Of a stretch of 64,000 nucleotides of DNA, positions 1 through 7,634 are shown one piece after another. Under the pieces are notes generated by a model. That model had not been told where the DNA came from. It saw only the letters and a program-made list of their open reading frames with translations, and did no database searches. The DNA comes from Verrucomicrobia bacterium UBA1200. GTDB taxonomy: Bacteria; Verrucomicrobiota; Kiritimatiellia; RFP12; UBA1067. Both the position numbers and the translations under genes were made by a program. Location: the NCBI GenBank assembly GCA_002309765.1, contig DBXY01000056.1:1625-65624 (forward strand), written 5' to 3'. Each line of letters begins with the position of its first letter. Within the stretch, counting starts at the first letter, position 1.

Positions 1-98
1 TGCTTCTCGTCGTCACGGTGCTCGTGCTTCCTAGTCGGGGAATGGATACAGCCCGAGCCGTAACTCGCGCTGCCACAGTATCTGCATTTCGTACTCAC
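1..98 (-). CDS. Small Cys-rich (zinc-ribbon-like) protein, 5' part only
   Basis: The first 32 codons of a minus-strand gene that runs off the left edge. The start is GTG at 98-96, preceded by a GAGGAAG ribosome-binding site about 7 bases upstream. The peptide begins MSTKCRYCGSASYGSGC and continues with a His/Arg/Lys-rich stretch (HSPTRKHEH). The CxxC pair followed by another Cys and two His looks like a small metal-binding finger. I recall similar CxxCGSxSYGSGC peptides in small accessory proteins, but I cannot assign a function. The frame stays open to position 1. Confidence 0.5.
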   Translation of the reverse strand, partial: MSTKCRYCGSASYGSGCIHSPTRKHEHRDDEK

Positions 99-351
99 TG
101 GTTCACTTCCTCTCTCTTCATAACTTCGGTTATGATTACGGTAACGGTGGGATACACCACCCCCTCAAACACAGCTGTAGTATAGCAGATTCTGTCTATG
201 ATTGAAACCAGTATTTCGGTCTGTTGTGGAAAATATTGCCAATTGCCAATTTTTTATGGTACTCCTTTGTGCCCTGTGATCTTTGCAGCTAAAAACGCCG
301 TTGTTCAAATCGTCAAACCATTATCTATTACGGGGTAATGTAAAAAGGGTA

Positions 352-366
352 GGCGGCTATGCCGCC
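352..366 (-). terminator. Hairpin overlapping the stop codon of sigma-like copy A
   Basis: GGCGGC and GCCGCC arms surround a 3-base loop. The last codons and the TAG stop (359-357) of the sigma-like gene lie inside the hairpin. On the minus strand the stem is followed by TACCC and then a TTTTT run, so this is a weaker terminator than the matching one in copy B. Confidence 0.45.
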
Positions 367-977
367 GAAAGCCCGGAACCCCCGTTCCGGACCCAATTGA
401 GCGCGCGGGCGAGATAGTTCGGGCCGTGCGAGTCATCGCGGAGGACTTTCTTGACGCAGCACACGATTTTATAGGTGTTGCCTTCGGTAACCCCATAGCG
501 CCGAGATGCCGACGGCACGGTTTCTTTGCCGGTTGTGATCGCCAGGAAGATCTTGCGGTCGCGCTTGGAGACCTTGCCGTCCTTGTGAGCCATATCGAGG
601 GCAAGCGGCAGTGCGCGAGAATACTCAGCGGTACGGGCGGCATCGTCGGAGCGGACGTATCCGAGGGCGTAGGCCAAATCCTCGGCGTTCTCAATCTCGA
701 TCCGCGCACGGCGGGCGCGTTTCACCCTCATGTGGGAAAGGTGCGCCCTTGCGCGGTTGAAGATATAGTATAAAAGCTCGGTTTCTGTTTCGGGGAGAAG
801 CCCCTCTGGTTTTTTATGTTCAAATTCCGACATAACCTTGACAAAAACCGACTGCACGGCGTCTTCGCGGTCGGCTTGGGAATAATAGTGGTTGAGCGCG
901 TTAACCAGCTTTTCCCAATTCTTGGTGTAGAAGGAAGTGAGGGAATTGTCGGAGGTGGAATAATCATCAACTATCAT
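357..977 (-). CDS. Sigma-70-like (ECF-type) factor, copy A
   Basis: A 206-aa protein starting at ATG 977 behind an AAAGGA site. Residues about 15-50 (NWEKLVNALNHYYSQADRED, then AVQSVFVKV) resemble sigma region 2, with the acidic helix typical of ECF factors. Residues about 145-190 contain a helix-turn-helix (ASRRYGVTEGNTYKIVCCVK) in the region-4 position. No anti-sigma gene is adjacent. It is a clear paralogue of the gene at 2231-2851: same length, nearly identical N-terminal core, and the same SAA C-terminus. The likely role is alternative transcription initiation. A phage-type regulator with a sigma-like fold is the main alternative. Confidence 0.65.
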   Translation of the reverse strand: MIVDDYSTSDNSLTSFYTKNWEKLVNALNHYYSQADREDAVQSVFVKVMSEFEHKKPEGLLPETETELLYYIFNRARAHLSHMRVKRARRARIEIENAEDLAYALGYVRSDDAARTAEYSRALPLALDMAHKDGKVSKRDRKIFLAITTGKETVPSASRRYGVTEGNTYKIVCCVKKVLRDDSHGPNYLARALNWVRNGGSGLSAA

Positions 978-1111
978 AATTTCCTTTCTTTTTACAAAAA
1001 CTCTTCTATTTTACCACAATTTTTGGAAATGTAAACTTTTTTGAAAAAAAGTGTTATTTTTTTCATGATTTTTGACTACATCCCATTTTTTAGCAAGGAT
1101 ATAGCCAAAAG

Positions 1112-1174
1112 GCGGTAAGCGGAGGTACCAAAAGCACCTCCGCCTACCGCATGGCATAGCCGAACTTTTCGGCT
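1112..1174 (-). terminator. Two tandem hairpins after the HD-domain gene
   Basis: The first hairpin (AGCCGAA/TTCGGCT, 1158-1174) starts at the last base of the HD gene's stop codon. The second is a strong 14-bp stem with one unpaired base per arm (GCGGTA-GCGGAGGT at 1112-1126 against ACCTCCGC-TACCGC at 1136-1150, 9-base loop). On the minus strand it is followed by CTTTTGG, a poor T-tract. They may limit read-through from the HD gene into sigma-like copy A. The rest of 978-1111 is AT-rich leader with no gene. Confidence 0.45.
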
Positions 1175-1809
1175 TATTTATGTTGTTCCCGCTTCCAGCG
1201 GCCGGTGCTGTCGCAATCGCCGCGAGAAAGAATCCGGCGCAGACGGCAACCGAGGAGGTCCAATGATATTTTGTGATGGTTTCCGATGGCAATACGCTCA
1301 TCGGGTTTCAATTCGAAACCGCACTCTTTAAGTATGTCCAGCGAACGCGCGCCGTGTCCCCTCCCGTCAGAGGCTCGCGTCTTGCCCAGATCGTGGAAAA
1401 GTGCCGCCACGATCACACTTTCAACGGGAATAGCGCCGGCGCATTTGCTCATGTATTCATACACTTCAAGCGAGTGCCGGGCCAATCCCCCCAGTTCTGT
1501 GTGGTGTTCGTAGCAGCCGCGCGTAAAAAAGTTGCTGTTCTCAAGGTAGTTGAGAACGGCTTCCTTTCCGGGGCGCTCAATAGAATGGACAAGACCGATG
1601 ATTTTTTCCTTGAAGTTATCCATAAATCGTTCCTTTTCGCCGGAGCTTTCCGCCATAATCTGGTCAAACGTTGCACTATCCAAAACCGAAGGTCCGGTCT
1701 TATCCGGGTTACTCATCCAACCGACGGGCTTTGCGTCCTTCTTCCCGGAGAAGAAGTCTTCGGCCGAATACATCGGGATCATATCGCGCTTATTTTGCGG
1801 TTTTCTCAT
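1174..1809 (-). CDS. HD-domain phosphohydrolase
   Basis: A 211-aa protein. I place the start at ATG 1809 because AAGGAG (1822-1817) lies 7 bases upstream; an in-frame ATG at 1851 lacks such a site. The HD metal-binding signature is present: a His in GGLARHSLEVYEYM, the HD pair in VAALFHDLGK, and a later NHH. The N-terminal 60 residues are polar and unassigned. HD proteins hydrolyse nucleotides, (p)ppGpp or cyclic dinucleotides; the substrate here is unknown. It lies between two paralogous sigma-like genes on the same strand, which suggests a regulatory or nucleotide-signalling role, but this is inference. Confidence 0.7.
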   Translation of the reverse strand: MRKPQNKRDMIPMYSAEDFFSGKKDAKPVGWMSNPDKTGPSVLDSATFDQIMAESSGEKERFMDNFKEKIIGLVHSIERPGKEAVLNYLENSNFFTRGCYEHHTELGGLARHSLEVYEYMSKCAGAIPVESVIVAALFHDLGKTRASDGRGHGARSLDILKECGFELKPDERIAIGNHHKISLDLLGCRLRRILSRGDCDSTGRWKREQHK

Positions 1810-1857
1810 TTCGTTGCTCCTTTTTTTTGCTGGGGAATACTCCACATTCAAACACAG

Positions 1858-2142
1858 TCATTGGTCGTTTGACGGTCTAACCGTTTGACCGTTCCACCTA
1901 ACCATCCAACTTATAGGTAAAGGATGCTGTTTTCTCATCTGACGCCGTATAGGATGTATTCTCGACTCGAAAAAGGACGGTATGTCCTCGTCTTCGGTTT
2001 CGGACTCGGGTTTATGAATCTGGGTGGAAGGTATCCCGTATCCATGCGAGAACATCTCTTTACTCCCGTCGGTGGCCCCGTCAAGCTTGTCTTGATTCTC
2101 ATCCAAACCAGTGAATGTCATCTTCAGATTTTTATCTGTCAT
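1858..2142 (-). CDS. Hypothetical 94-aa protein
   Basis: The start at ATG 2142 follows an AAAGGA site 7 bases upstream. The N-terminal 60 residues are polar and acidic (an ETEDED stretch) with no recognised domain. The last 16 residues (from WMVRW onward) are encoded by a dispersed GGTTAGGTGG-type repeat at 1868-1912, so the original C-terminus may have been replaced when the repeat arrived. It lies 48 bases upstream of the HD gene and is probably co-transcribed with it. No function can be given. Confidence 0.45.
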   Translation of the reverse strand: MTDKNLKMTFTGLDENQDKLDGATDGSKEMFSHGYGIPSTQIHKPESETEDEDIPSFFESRIHPIRRQMRKQHPLPISWMVRWNGQTVRPSNDQ

Positions 2143-2218
2143 GTTTGTTCCTTTCGTTTTGTTTACCTCCACACTTTATTATATATGGTCAAGAAACGCA
2201 ATTATTACATGACACACG

Positions 2219-2240
2219 AAAAAAAGGCGGCTATGCCGCC
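2219..2240 (-). terminator. Intrinsic terminator containing the stop codon of sigma-like copy B
   Basis: On the minus strand GGCGGC-ATA-GCCGCC is followed directly by seven T. The TAG stop codon (2233-2231) spans the end of the first arm and the loop, so translation ends inside the terminator hairpin. Confidence 0.7.
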
Positions 2241-2851
2241 GAAGGCCTGAAATCGTCGTTCTGGATCTGGTCAAGAGCCCGGGTGAGATAGTTCGGGCCG
2301 TGCTTGTCGTTGCGAAGGGTTTTCTTGACGCAACAGACAATCCTATAGGTGTTGCTCTCGGTGATCCCGTAGCTGCGGGAAACCGACGTCACGGTTCCCT
2401 TGCCGCTCATAAGTTTCGTGAAGATCTCCAGATCCCGCAGGGAGACCTTGCGGGCCTTGCGGGCCATCTTGAGGGCGAGTGCCAGCGCGCGGGAGTATTT
2501 GGAGGTGATGGCCGCTTCGTTGGAGCGGAAATACCCAAACGCGTGGGCCAAATCCTCAAAATTTTCCATCTCGATCTGAACACGGCGGGCACGTTTGGCC
2601 TTCATGTTGGAAAGGCGGGCCTTCGCACGGTTGAAAATGTAATAAAACAACTGGATACCGTTTTTGGGGAAACTGGCGTCGGATCCATTCTGCCTCAATT
2701 CATCAACCATCTTGACAAAAACCGACTCTACGGCGTCTTCGCGGTCGGCTTGTGAATAATAGTGGTTGAGAGCATTAACCAACTTTTGCCAGTTGTTGGT
2801 GTAGAACGAGACGAGGAATTTGTCAGAGGAAGAAGAGGTGTCAAACTTCAT
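2231..2851 (-). CDS. Sigma-70-like (ECF-type) factor, copy B
   Basis: A 206-aa paralogue of the 357-977 gene. The start at ATG 2851 has AAGGAG (2863-2858) six bases upstream. Region-2-like residues (NWQKLVNALNHYYSQADRED, then AVESVFVKM) are almost identical to copy A, and the region-4-like helix-turn-helix is SRSYGITESNTYRIVCCVKK. The central 80-110 stretch is more diverged, so the duplication is not recent or is under diversifying pressure. It leads a minus-strand series: copy B, the 94-aa protein, the HD protein, copy A. Confidence 0.65.
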   Translation of the reverse strand: MKFDTSSSSDKFLVSFYTNNWQKLVNALNHYYSQADREDAVESVFVKMVDELRQNGSDASFPKNGIQLFYYIFNRAKARLSNMKAKRARRVQIEMENFEDLAHAFGYFRSNEAAITSKYSRALALALKMARKARKVSLRDLEIFTKLMSGKGTVTSVSRSYGITESNTYRIVCCVKKTLRNDKHGPNYLTRALDQIQNDDFRPSAA

Positions 2852-2903
2852 ACATAACTCCTTTTTAACAATTAACAAAACACCATTAAAATACCAATAT
2901 TAT

Positions 2904-2921
2904 TTTAGTTTGGTAACTAAA
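2904..2921. promoter_or_regulatory. Inverted repeat upstream of sigma-like copy B, possible operator
   Basis: A perfect 7-bp inverted repeat, TTTAGTT-TGGT-AACTAAA, about 55 bases upstream of the start of copy B in AT-rich DNA. The size and place suit a repressor or autoregulatory site. No matching site is seen in front of copy A. Confidence 0.3.
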
Positions 2922-2944
2922 TTTGAAAAAAAGTTGAAAAAAGT

Positions 2945-3116
2945 CGTTTGGCGGTTGGATGGGTTGGTGAGATATGAAACCGTGTAGATCGTACAGATAG
3001 TGTAGAGATACAGTTGCTAGTGTTTAGTGGATAGGGGGTAGGGAGAGTGGCGAGTTACGGGTGACGGGTGACGAGTTTGGAAATGAAGAATGGATTAGGG
3101 GTTAGGGGGTAATTGA
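2945..3116. repeat. Mosaic dispersed word repeats
   Basis: Most of the 375-base gap between sigma-like copy B and the ATPase gene. It is made of words seen elsewhere in the window: TTGGATGGGTTGG, GGTGAGATATGAAACCGTGT, GATTAGGGGTTAGGG and GAGTTACGGGTGACG. A 33-base word beginning GTTGGTGAGATATG recurs at about 5697 with one change. I see no gene here. Confidence 0.7.
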
Positions 3117-3155
3117 AAATAATGGCCAAGGGTTTTTGGGGGGTATTATTGTCCT

Positions 3156-3181
3156 AATAAGCTAAAGCGCGTTAGCTTATT
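3156..3181 (-). terminator. Hairpin downstream of the ATPase gene
   Basis: A perfect 10-bp inverted repeat, AATAAGCTAA and TTAGCTTATT, with a 6-base loop, about 46 bases beyond the ATPase stop codon. The stem is AT-rich and has no T-tract, so it is a weak terminator or part of the flanking repeat element. Confidence 0.35.
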
Positions 3182-3247
3182 TGCAAAATTTGGTCAAAAT
3201 AAGAAAAAAAACGACTCCGGCGTTGCTTATTTTGACAATCGGCTTTT
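3158..3247. repeat. Left direct repeat flanking the ATPase gene
   Basis: About 88 bases nearly identical to 4718-4806 in the same orientation, with about seven differences. It includes an internal inverted repeat (GTCAAAATAAG and CTTATTTTGAC) and the last codons and stop of the ATPase gene. Confidence 0.75.
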
Positions 3248-4612
3248 GCCCAATCGGTAAGCGAACAAGGCAGTGGGGATGAATGAAAGCTCTATGCCGT
3301 CTAGATATTTTTTGCCCTGTTGCGACCTGGAGGTCACCGTCAAGCTATTTAACCCGTTTTGTTTCGCGAAAGCAATCGCACCCTTTATTTCGGCAGGATG
3401 ATCAAAGGGACCGTCAGACCATTTGACCTCAAACGCCGACATGGGGCGTTGCGTCCCCGGATTGATTTGGACGAAATCAAGTTCGTGCTGTTCTTTCCCG
3501 TTTCGCCAATTCGCGTAACGCCAGTCCATCCTTTCGTCGCCGGTTCCAAGCTGCGCGGAGACCGCCGTTTCGACAACATATCCGAAATACGGATCGTCAA
3601 CGCCTCTGACCTCTTGAAACATGGCCGCGCGCAGAGACGGATTCGTGAGATAGATTTTGAATTGAGTTGTCCGTTTAAGCGACAAAGCGTTTATGTCGAC
3701 CCTGTCTTGCTTCGAAATCAAGAACGCCTCCTCAAGGTATTGAAGCAATTTTGAAATAGTGTGCTTCGACAATCCGGAGCCTTGCGAAAGTCCCTCGTAC
3801 GTCTGGACAGTACCGGTGTGAAATGCTATGTAAGAGAAAAATTCCTGTAGATCACGAACATCGTCAATGTGGTAGAGGCTTGGCAAATCACGGAGCAACA
3901 CTTTATCGACAATGTCCCGATGGATGAACCGTCGGGGGTTTTCGCGTACAGCTAGACAGGACACGAGCTCTGGATATCCCCCGAAATTGATGTAATCGAT
4001 AAAAACCCGGTTAGTCCGCTCAATCGAGTCGAAGAGGCTCTCGTCCTCGCCAATCATGTCCATATACTCATAAAAACTAAGCGGCCCCAAAGTCAGATCT
4101 GTAAACCGGCCGGCGCCACTTTCCCGCGCCCCTTTGACGAGAACCGAAGCCGCCGACCCAGACGCCACGAAGCGGATGTTTGGATATGAATCCGTTAATG
4201 TCTTAAGGGCGGTTTCCCAATCTTTTCTGTACTGGATTTCGTCAAAAAACACAAACATTCGGTCAGTGACGGGATTCACGCCGGAAACGCGGGACACTTC
4301 ATAGACCAGTTCTTCAAGTTCACACCCATAATAAACCGGAACATCCACGGGAATGAACAGGATGTTTTGGGGCGGGACATGTTTTTTTTCAATCAATTTC
4401 TCAATCGCATGCTGGATAAGCCATGTCTTGCCTACGCGGCGCGGGCCCATCAACAAGATGGCTCGGCGCGCACCATCAAGCATAAGATAATGGCATAACG
4501 TATCGATGAAAAGTCGCGGACGTACCTGGGAGTATTCTTCCCCGATATGCCCCGTTCTCCACCACGGGTTGTCCAAAACAATCCGATTGATAAACATTTC
4601 CTTTGAAAACAT
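3227..4612 (-). CDS. P-loop ATPase with DUF4143-type C-terminus
   Basis: A 461-aa protein. ATG 4612 is preferred because AAGGAG (4624-4619) sits six bases upstream; an ATG at 4618 touches the site. Walker A is GPRRVGKT (residues 56-63) and Walker B is FVFFDEIQ (about 120-127). A winged-helix region follows, then a C-terminal segment with an HELDFV...FEVK pattern typical of the PDDEXK-like part of AAA_14/DUF4143 proteins. These ATPases are common in accessory DNA and their cellular role is unsettled. The gene is transcribed alone and lies between ~88-base direct repeats, the left of which contains its last codons. Confidence 0.85.
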   Translation of the reverse strand: MFSKEMFINRIVLDNPWWRTGHIGEEYSQVRPRLFIDTLCHYLMLDGARRAILLMGPRRVGKTWLIQHAIEKLIEKKHVPPQNILFIPVDVPVYYGCELEELVYEVSRVSGVNPVTDRMFVFFDEIQYRKDWETALKTLTDSYPNIRFVASGSAASVLVKGARESGAGRFTDLTLGPLSFYEYMDMIGEDESLFDSIERTNRVFIDYINFGGYPELVSCLAVRENPRRFIHRDIVDKVLLRDLPSLYHIDDVRDLQEFFSYIAFHTGTVQTYEGLSQGSGLSKHTISKLLQYLEEAFLISKQDRVDINALSLKRTTQFKIYLTNPSLRAAMFQEVRGVDDPYFGYVVETAVSAQLGTGDERMDWRYANWRNGKEQHELDFVQINPGTQRPMSAFEVKWSDGPFDHPAEIKGAIAFAKQNGLNSLTVTSRSQQGKKYLDGIELSFIPTALFAYRLGKSRLSK

Positions 4613-4717
4613 ATCCATCTCCTTCAATTAATAAGGAAAAGTGTATTACTTTTTTTAAAAGAGTTCAAGCAAAATAAATAAACAATCTTATGCTTAATTC
4701 AGAATTTCAATACAATA

Positions 4718-4806
4718 TAAACTAAAGTACGTTGGCTTATTTTCAAAATTTTGTCAAAATAAGAAAAAAACGACTCCGGCGTTGCTTATTTTGACAATCG
4801 GTTTTA
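4718..4806. repeat. Right direct repeat flanking the ATPase gene
   Basis: The second copy of the 3158-3247 repeat, starting about 106 bases upstream of the ATPase start. In this copy the internal inverted repeat TTGTCAAAATAAG/CTTATTTTGACAA is perfect (13-bp arms). Because the left copy contains the 3' end of the ATPase gene, this copy may be the leftover tail of a former upstream copy. The rest of 4613-4985 holds a GCAAAGGATCGCAAAGGATC tandem word (4864-4890) and the toxin-antitoxin promoter. Confidence 0.75.
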
Positions 4807-4930
4807 TCAGTTTGACGGTTGTAGGGGTTCTACACGATCTTACCTATAACAACGGTTTTTAGCCGCAAAGGATCGCAAAGGATCGCAAAGATATTACCGA
4901 TAAGATGGATTGTTAGACTAACTCGTACTC

Positions 4931-4959
4931 TTGACATTAGGTACAAGATTGTGTACCAT
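4931..4959 (+). promoter_or_regulatory. Promoter and operator of the toxin-antitoxin pair
   Basis: The -35 TTGACA (4931-4936) and -10 TACCAT (4954-4959) are 17 bases apart. A perfect GGTACA/TGTACC inverted repeat (4940-4945 and 4952-4957) covers the spacer and part of the -10 box, which is where an autoregulating antitoxin would bind. Confidence 0.65.
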
Positions 4960-4985
4960 ATTGACAATCCTAAAGGAGAGACATC

Positions 4986-5333
4986 ATGAATGCAAGAGCA
5001 AAACCTATCTCGCGACCACGCCTCGACGAGGATGTCGTACCGTTTTCCGAGTATCGTCGGACTCTAAGTGACTGTTTTGCACGAACGGCCCGTACGCACC
5101 GCCCCATTGTCATTACGCAAAACGGGCGCAGCACCAGCGTAATGATGAGCGTTGCGGATTTTGAAAGCACATGGGACGAAATCGAATCATGGCGCGAAAA
5201 GGCCGAACTGTCGCGAGCTGTTACCATTTCCCGCAAGCAATTCGAAAATGGCGAATGTCTTACTGAGGAAGATTCCTTCGATGAGGCGGAAAAAATGCTA
5301 GACAAAATGGATGTTGACGGAGCGTCCCGATGA
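4986..5333 (+). CDS. Phd/YefM-type antitoxin
   Basis: A 115-aa protein with AAGGAG (4973-4978) seven bases before ATG. The N-terminal 70 residues fit the Phd/YefM fold: a PFSEYRRTLSDCF helix, then the strand-helix RPIVITQNGRSTSVMMSVADFES, which is the family hallmark (I-T-x-N-G-R then V-[LM]-x-S-x-x-D-[FY]). The acidic C-terminal tail would bind the toxin. It overlaps the next gene by four bases (ATGA), so the two are translationally coupled. It should bind the palindrome over its own promoter. Confidence 0.85.
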   Translation: MNARAKPISRPRLDEDVVPFSEYRRTLSDCFARTARTHRPIVITQNGRSTSVMMSVADFESTWDEIESWREKAELSRAVTISRKQFENGECLTEEDSFDEAEKMLDKMDVDGASR

Positions 5334-5653
5334 AAGTCATGTGGTCCAGACATGCCCATAATCAGAGGATGGGTATTGTTCGGCTCATATTTCGAGAGCA
5401 GACCCGAGAAATCGCCAGTAAATGGAACCGTGATTTCGGGAATATTACACGACTGCTCCCGCCTTTTCCTGAACTCGGAGACAGAATACCGGAAGAATGT
5501 TTCTTGACGCTTCCACCGGATTACGAACGCCTCCGTCAGACCATATGCGGTCCATATCGAATCGTATATGAACATATTGCCGAAGAGATTCATATACTAG
5601 CAATCATGAACTGCGCGATGCTTATTCACACCTGCGACACATACTGGAACTGA
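5330..5653 (+). CDS. RelE/ParE-superfamily toxin
   Basis: A 107-aa protein directly coupled to the antitoxin. It starts MKVMWSRHAH as in ParE/RelE toxins and ends with the typical GPYRIVYEHIAEEIHILAIM strand pair. The middle is somewhat diverged, so ribosome-dependent mRNA cleavage (RelE) and gyrase inhibition (ParE) cannot be told apart. The gene order (antitoxin first) and ATGA overlap support the assignment. It may be followed by loss or rearrangement, since only dispersed repeats lie between it and the next gene. Confidence 0.8.
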   Translation: MKVMWSRHAHNQRMGIVRLIFREQTREIASKWNRDFGNITRLLPPFPELGDRIPEECFLTLPPDYERLRQTICGPYRIVYEHIAEEIHILAIMNCAMLIHTCDTYWN

Positions 5654-5689
5654 AGCAAAGACCATAAATGTTGGAATATCTCATTACCG

Positions 5690-5846
5690 TTTGATGGTTG
5701 GTGAGATATGAAACCGTGTAGATCGTGCAGAAAGAGGGGTTAGGGAAAGTGACGAGTTACTGGTGATGAGTGACGAGTTCGGAAATGAAGAATGGATTAG
5801 GGATTATGGGTTAGGGGGTAAGGGTTAGGGAAAGTGACGGGTGAGG
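5690..5846. repeat. Mosaic dispersed word repeats
   Basis: Same vocabulary as 2945-3116, including a shared GGTGAGATATGAAACCGTGT word and a GGAAATGAAGAATGGATTAG word, plus TTAGGG runs. It fills the gap between the toxin gene and the broken kinase-FGE gene. Confidence 0.7.
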
Positions 5847-5860
5847 ATTTATTTGGAGGT

Positions 5861-7634
5861 CTAGTATTCTTGGATGACTAACCGGAAGCCGAAGGACTCG
5901 TTCGCTTGATTGGCAAGAGATGGGTCACGGAAGTAGGAACGGCAATACATCGGAAGATTGTTCCAGCTCCCGCCTCGCCGTACCCGGTAACGGCCGATCG
6001 GCATCGTGGCGATGCCGACATCCGTGTAGGATGACCGGTTCGTATACCAGTCCAGACACCATTCCGAGACATTACCGTGCATATCGTAGAGTCCCCAACG
6101 ATTCGGCTGATATAACCCCCACGACGGTGTGTTTCGACGTGTGCCCGCCTTTACCGTCCGCTTGATGCAGCGCGAGAGTCGAGAAGGGTTCCTGCCAGCC
6201 GACCTCGGTCTGGTTGTGAGCGTATCGGCCCAGTCGGCGCAGATCGTCCCAATTGTTTCCGCCATTGTTGTAGTTACTTCCCGTTCCGGCCCGGCAGGCG
6301 TATTCCCACTGCGTCTCGTCGGGAAGATCAAAAGGAATCCCTGTCTTGGCGCGGAGTCGCCCGATGAAGGTGTCGGGATCGACACGCCGCTCCTCCGGCC
6401 AGTTGAATGTTTCCCACGGACCGCGAAGGTCCGTCCAAGAGACGTTTTCCACCGGACGTGTCGCGCCTTTGGACACGGATGGGTTTTTGCCGGTCACCAG
6501 CTCGTACTGCCTCTGGGTGACCTCAAAGACGCCGATATAGAAGGGTTTCGCGATTTCGATACGCGGTTTGCGGCTCTCTTCCGGATCATCCTTGCACCCC
6601 ATCACGAATGATCCGGCGGGAACTTGCCTCAGCACCAGTTTCTCGGTCTTGTACACATCCGGCCAACCGTGTTCTTTGGACCATCTAGTATGCAACTTCC
6701 TCAGATAGGACACTGGGTAGGATTCCGCATCGGGTCCGCCGGAAAGGTCAACCACGCAATATCGGATCGCCCATACCGATGCGAGGGCATACCATGCACC
6801 ACCCGCAATTATACAGATTACCGCGAGCGCCACGAAAAGCTGCCGCCAGAAATGGCGGAACCGGATGGCGTGGGCGAACGCCGGGACATTCGGATAGCGG
6901 AGGGAAGGAATCGATGAGGTGGCACACTGGATGATCCTTCGCCAGCACCATGAAAGCCTACCGCCAAAACAACGCTCGGCGAGCACTCCCAGCGCGTGGA
7001 TATCGGAAGTGATGGTCACCTCGCCGCGCTCCATCTGCTCGGGTGCGCCGTAACCGGGCGTCCCGACAACACCGGTGAAGGAGGAAAATTTGGGAATCCC
7101 GTCAGCGTCAGACTCCCCCGGTTCTTGGAGCTGTTTCAGCAGACCCAGATCGCAAAGGACAGGATTGCCGTTGGAACGGTAAAGGATATTGGCGGGCTTG
7201 ATGTCGCGGTGAACCACGTTCATCGCGTGGAGTTCGGCGACGGCATCGCAAATTTTCAGCATAAAACCGCCGACCGCCCGGTCGCCTTTTGGCAACTCGC
7301 CCGGTTCCAGCAACTCCATCGCAAGATACGGCCGCCCGTTATCCTCCCCGTATGAGAAAAAACGGGGAAAAGCGTCCGACCGCAGTTTGGCGAGTAGTTC
7401 CGCCTCGCGGGAGAACCTGGTCTTGGCACGTTCGCCCTCGCGAATGAGGACCTTCACGGCGGCGGGCGTGCCGAGTTTGACGTGTTCCGCGCAGTAGGTC
7501 TCACCGTTGCCGCCCCGGCCGATGAATCCAGTCAGCCGCCAGTCGCCGAAGACGGTTCCCGCCTCAAAATGGGCGTCTTCCGAAACCGGCCCGTGATTTG
7601 CACAGAGTTTCGCAATGTCATCGGTGTCAACCAT
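5861..7634 (-). pseudogene. Ser/Thr protein kinase with FGE/SUMF1 domain, frameshifted
   Basis: Two overlapping frames together make one protein of about 589 aa. The N-terminal kinase has a glycine loop (GRGGNGETY), catalytic Lys61, HRD (142-144), DLG in place of DFG (162-164) and APE (197-199). A membrane segment lies at about 263-290. From about 325 a formylglycine-generating-enzyme-like domain begins (VPAGSFVMG, DETQWEYACRAGTG) and continues in the other frame with LYDMHGNVSEWCLDW and RRGGSW. The switch maps to a run of five G (minus strand, 6120-6116); four G would restore the frame. It could be a true mutation, phase variation or a base-calling error. It overlaps the ECF sigma gene by 8 bases. 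Confidence 0.8.

Noticed and set aside
3156..3247. Insertion-sequence ends around the ATPase gene
   Set aside because: The repeats are direct, contain the gene's own 3' end, and no transposase or target duplication is visible.
4861..4890. CRISPR-like repeat (GCAAAGGATC units)
   Set aside because: The units are contiguous 10-base words without spacers, and there are no cas genes.
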